This document shows positions 42,853 through 44,550 of a stretch of DNA of 44,550 bases, piece after piece. Source of the DNA: Maricaulis sp. (GTDB lineage: Bacteria; Pseudomonadota; Alphaproteobacteria; Caulobacterales; Maricaulaceae); NCBI GenBank assembly GCA_002692855.1, contig NZMJ01000036.1, positions 40,058 to 84,607 of the forward strand, written 5' to 3'. Position 1 is the first letter of the stretch. Each line of letters starts with the position of its first letter. A program made the translations under genes and the position numbers. The notes beneath the pieces were generated by a model. That model was not told the DNA's origin. It was given only the letters and a program-made list of their open reading frames with translations, and made no database searches.

Positions 42853-44550
42853 ATGCGCGCACGCAACTGGTTCATGGTTACCCTGGCCGTCGCAGGCCTG
42901 ACCGTGGGGGCCTTTGCCCCGGCATCGGCGCAGGAGGCCTACCGCCTTCCGCCGCAGGACGTGGTCGACATTGTCGACGCGCCACTGTCTCCCTGGCCCT
43001 CATTGTCGCCCAATCGCGACGCCGTGCTGCTGATGCACCGCGAGGCCCTTCCGCCCATCTCCGAACTCGCCCGTCCGATGGAGCGCCTGGCCGGTCTCCG
43101 TCTCGATGCGGCGACGAATGGCCGCCACGGACCGCGCGCGGTTGTCGGTCTCAGCGTGATCGATCTCGACACGCAGGAGGAACGCTCCATCGACCTGCCC
43201 GCCGATAGCGGCATTTCGAACACCACCTGGTCGCCGGATGGCAACCGGATCGCCTTCGTCCTGTCGCGCGGCGACACGCTCGGTCTCTGGGTCGCTGACC
43301 TTCAAAGCGCGACCGCGCGCGAATTGATCCCGTCGGGCATCAATGCCGTCTTCTCGCCCATCTCCTGGATGCCTGACGGCGAACGCCTTCTGGTCCATCT
43401 TGCCCCGGCCAGCCGCGGCGCCATGCCGGAACGCCCGCGCGTGCCGTCCGGCCCGGTGACGCAGGAAGCTTCCGGAATCGAGGCGCAGGTGCGCACATAT
43501 CAGGACTTGCTGACCGGCCCCGCCGATGCCGCCCTGTTCGCCTGGCTGGCCACCAGCCAGCTCGCCCTTGTCGATGCGGCTACGGGCGCCACCGAGACCC
43601 TCGGCGCACCGGGCTATATCTTTTCGTCCGACCCGTCTCCGAACGGCGAGCTTATCCTCGTCGGTGAAATGGAACGGCCCTTTTCCTATGACGTGCCGTG
43701 GTCGGCCTTTCCCGACCGCACCTATGTCATCGGTCTGGATGGCGAGGAAGTCGCGACCATCGCCCGCCAGCCGGTGGCCGACTACGTGCCCATCGGCGGC
43801 GTCATTCGCGGTCGCCGCAGCATCCAGTGGCAAGCCTCCCATCCGGCGCGCCTGACCTGGGCCGAAGCCCTCGATGGCGGTGATCCGCGCGTCGAGACCG
43901 ATCAACGCGACAGTGTCTGGGCGCAGGACGCCCCCTTCACCGGCGAGCCGGTGGAAATCCTGCGCACCGAGGACCGGTATTTCGGGACCCAGTTCACCGA
44001 GGTGGGCCAGACCGGATTCGCGCTGGAATATGACCGCGATACCCGCGTGATCCGCCGCTGGCTGGTCGATTTTGCCGACCCGTCGGTCGAACCGCGCCTT
44101 GCCGAGGAGCGCAACTACCAGGACAGCTATGCCGATCCCGGTTCCCCTGAAACCACCCGCAACGCCTACGGGCGTTCGGTCATCGCAGTGCCGGACGGCT
44201 ATATCTACATGACCGGGGCGGGCGCGACGCCCGAAGGCAATCGCCCCTTCCTGAACCGGGTCAGCTTCGACACCTTCGAGACCGAGGAGATCTGGCGCAA
44301 TTCGGGCGAGAACCTGGAATCCGTCATCGGTCTCGTCGACATGGATGGATCGGCCTTCCTGACGAGCTGGGAGGACCCCGTCACCCCGCCGAATGTGCGC
44401 CTGCACCGCGACGGCAATTGGACCCAGCTGACGCAGTTCGAGAACCCGCACCCGCAGCTCGACAATATCCGCCGCGAGCTGATCACCTTCGAGCGCGCGG
44501 ACGGAGTGACCCTGTCTTCCACCGTCTATCTTCCCCCCGGATATCAGGTC
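42853..44550 (+). CDS. S9 family peptidase (glutamyl endopeptidase-like), C-terminus outside window
   Basis: 566 codons open to the window edge. Signal peptide MRARNWFMVTLAVAGLTVGA ending near ASAQ, so exported. The N-terminus QEAYRLPPQDVVDIVDAPLS, REALPPISELARPMERLAGL and RLDAATNG is typical of the S9D glutamyl endopeptidase branch of prolyl oligopeptidases. The beta-propeller follows (WSPDGNRIAFVLSRGD, WMPDGERLLVHLAP), and LITFERADGVTLSSTVYLPP marks the start of the alpha/beta-hydrolase domain. The catalytic Ser-Asp-His lie beyond the edge and cannot be checked. GAGAGAGG precedes the ATG, and a CCCCGA/TCGGGG hairpin (42822-42841) lies directly before it. Confidence 0.9.
   Translation, partial: MRARNWFMVTLAVAGLTVGAFAPASAQEAYRLPPQDVVDIVDAPLSPWPSLSPNRDAVLLMHREALPPISELARPMERLAGLRLDAATNGRHGPRAVVGLSVIDLDTQEERSIDLPADSGISNTTWSPDGNRIAFVLSRGDTLGLWVADLQSATARELIPSGINAVFSPISWMPDGERLLVHLAPASRGAMPERPRVPSGPVTQEASGIEAQVRTYQDLLTGPADAALFAWLATSQLALVDAATGATETLGAPGYIFSSDPSPNGELILVGEMERPFSYDVPWSAFPDRTYVIGLDGEEVATIARQPVADYVPIGGVIRGRRSIQWQASHPARLTWAEALDGGDPRVETDQRDSVWAQDAPFTGEPVEILRTEDRYFGTQFTEVGQTGFALEYDRDTRVIRRWLVDFADPSVEPRLAEERNYQDSYADPGSPETTRNAYGRSVIAVPDGYIYMTGAGATPEGNRPFLNRVSFDTFETEEIWRNSGENLESVIGLVDMDGSAFLTSWEDPVTPPNVRLHRDGNWTQLTQFENPHPQLDNIRRELITFERADGVTLSSTVYLPPGYQV

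Noticed and set aside
43000..44451. 483-codon minus-strand frame opposite the S9 peptidase
   Set aside because: The plus strand gives a signal peptide and S9D peptidase motifs; the minus frame has neither.

Overview
The window is a GC-rich (clearly above 60% by eye) stretch of an alphaproteobacterial chromosome. The gene order tsaB-rimI-fur-(MFS)-miaB-phoH-ybeY-corC-lnt-XRE regulator-metK, then trmB-rimP-nusA-ylxR-infB-rbfA-truB-rpsO-pnp, is a well-known alphaproteobacterial arrangement. The YlxR/L7Ae-like fusion, the XRE regulator between lnt and metK and a Fur without CxxC pairs fit as well. A stalked or hyphal marine group (Caulobacterales/Maricaulales/Hyphomonadaceae-like) is my inference and is not proven by any single sequence.

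Layout. 1-2674: a minus-strand run rsmI-yraN-BON lipoprotein-gshB (gshB leaves the window), head to head with an LpoA-like lipoprotein at 2673, followed by a small GIY-YIG-like protein and, convergent to it, hemW. 5523-8180: an accessory stretch with a palindromic repeat cluster, an orphan lipoprotein, rdgB, and a plus-strand cassette of a 41-residue membrane peptide, a DUF2975 membrane protein and a YozG-type HTH protein. 8181-10724: rph, divergent from hrcA-grpE. 10725-16936: a large palindromic repeat, then glnD, murJ, trpS and a PCuAC-type copper lipoprotein. 16940-20957: an unknown two-helix membrane protein divergent from usp-nfuA, then a RutE-like nitroreductase and tsaB-rimI-fur. 20980-28226: an MFS transporter, then miaB-phoH-ybeY-corC-lnt, mostly joined by 4-nt or slightly longer start/stop overlaps, then an XRE regulator. 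28313-37441: metK, an opposite-strand DUF2142 protein, trmB, then the rimP-nusA-ylxR-infB operon. 37539-42684: two tandem secreted NTF2-like proteins and a repeat, inserted ahead of rbfA-truB-rpsO-pnp. 42853-end: an S9 peptidase cut by the window edge.

Most genes are housekeeping: translation and ribosome maturation (rimP, nusA, infB, rbfA, truB, rpsO, pnp, rsmI, trmB, miaB, tsaB, rimI, ybeY, rph, trpS), envelope building (murJ, lnt, LpoA-like), heat shock (hrcA, grpE), nitrogen sensing (glnD), redox/Fe-S/heme (gshB, nfuA, hemW) and SAM supply (metK). I see no CRISPR array, insertion sequence, prophage, rRNA or complete tRNA. The most interesting material is regulatory or accessory: the small peptide/DUF2975/HTH cassette with its operator array, a near-perfect palindrome at the metK start that looks like a methionine/SAM regulator site, a promoter plus intrinsic terminator ahead of rimP that looks like an attenuator, a palindrome just ahead of the XRE regulator, and opposite-strand genes splitting otherwise conserved operons. 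I do not see a clearly new multi-gene defence or biosynthetic system.
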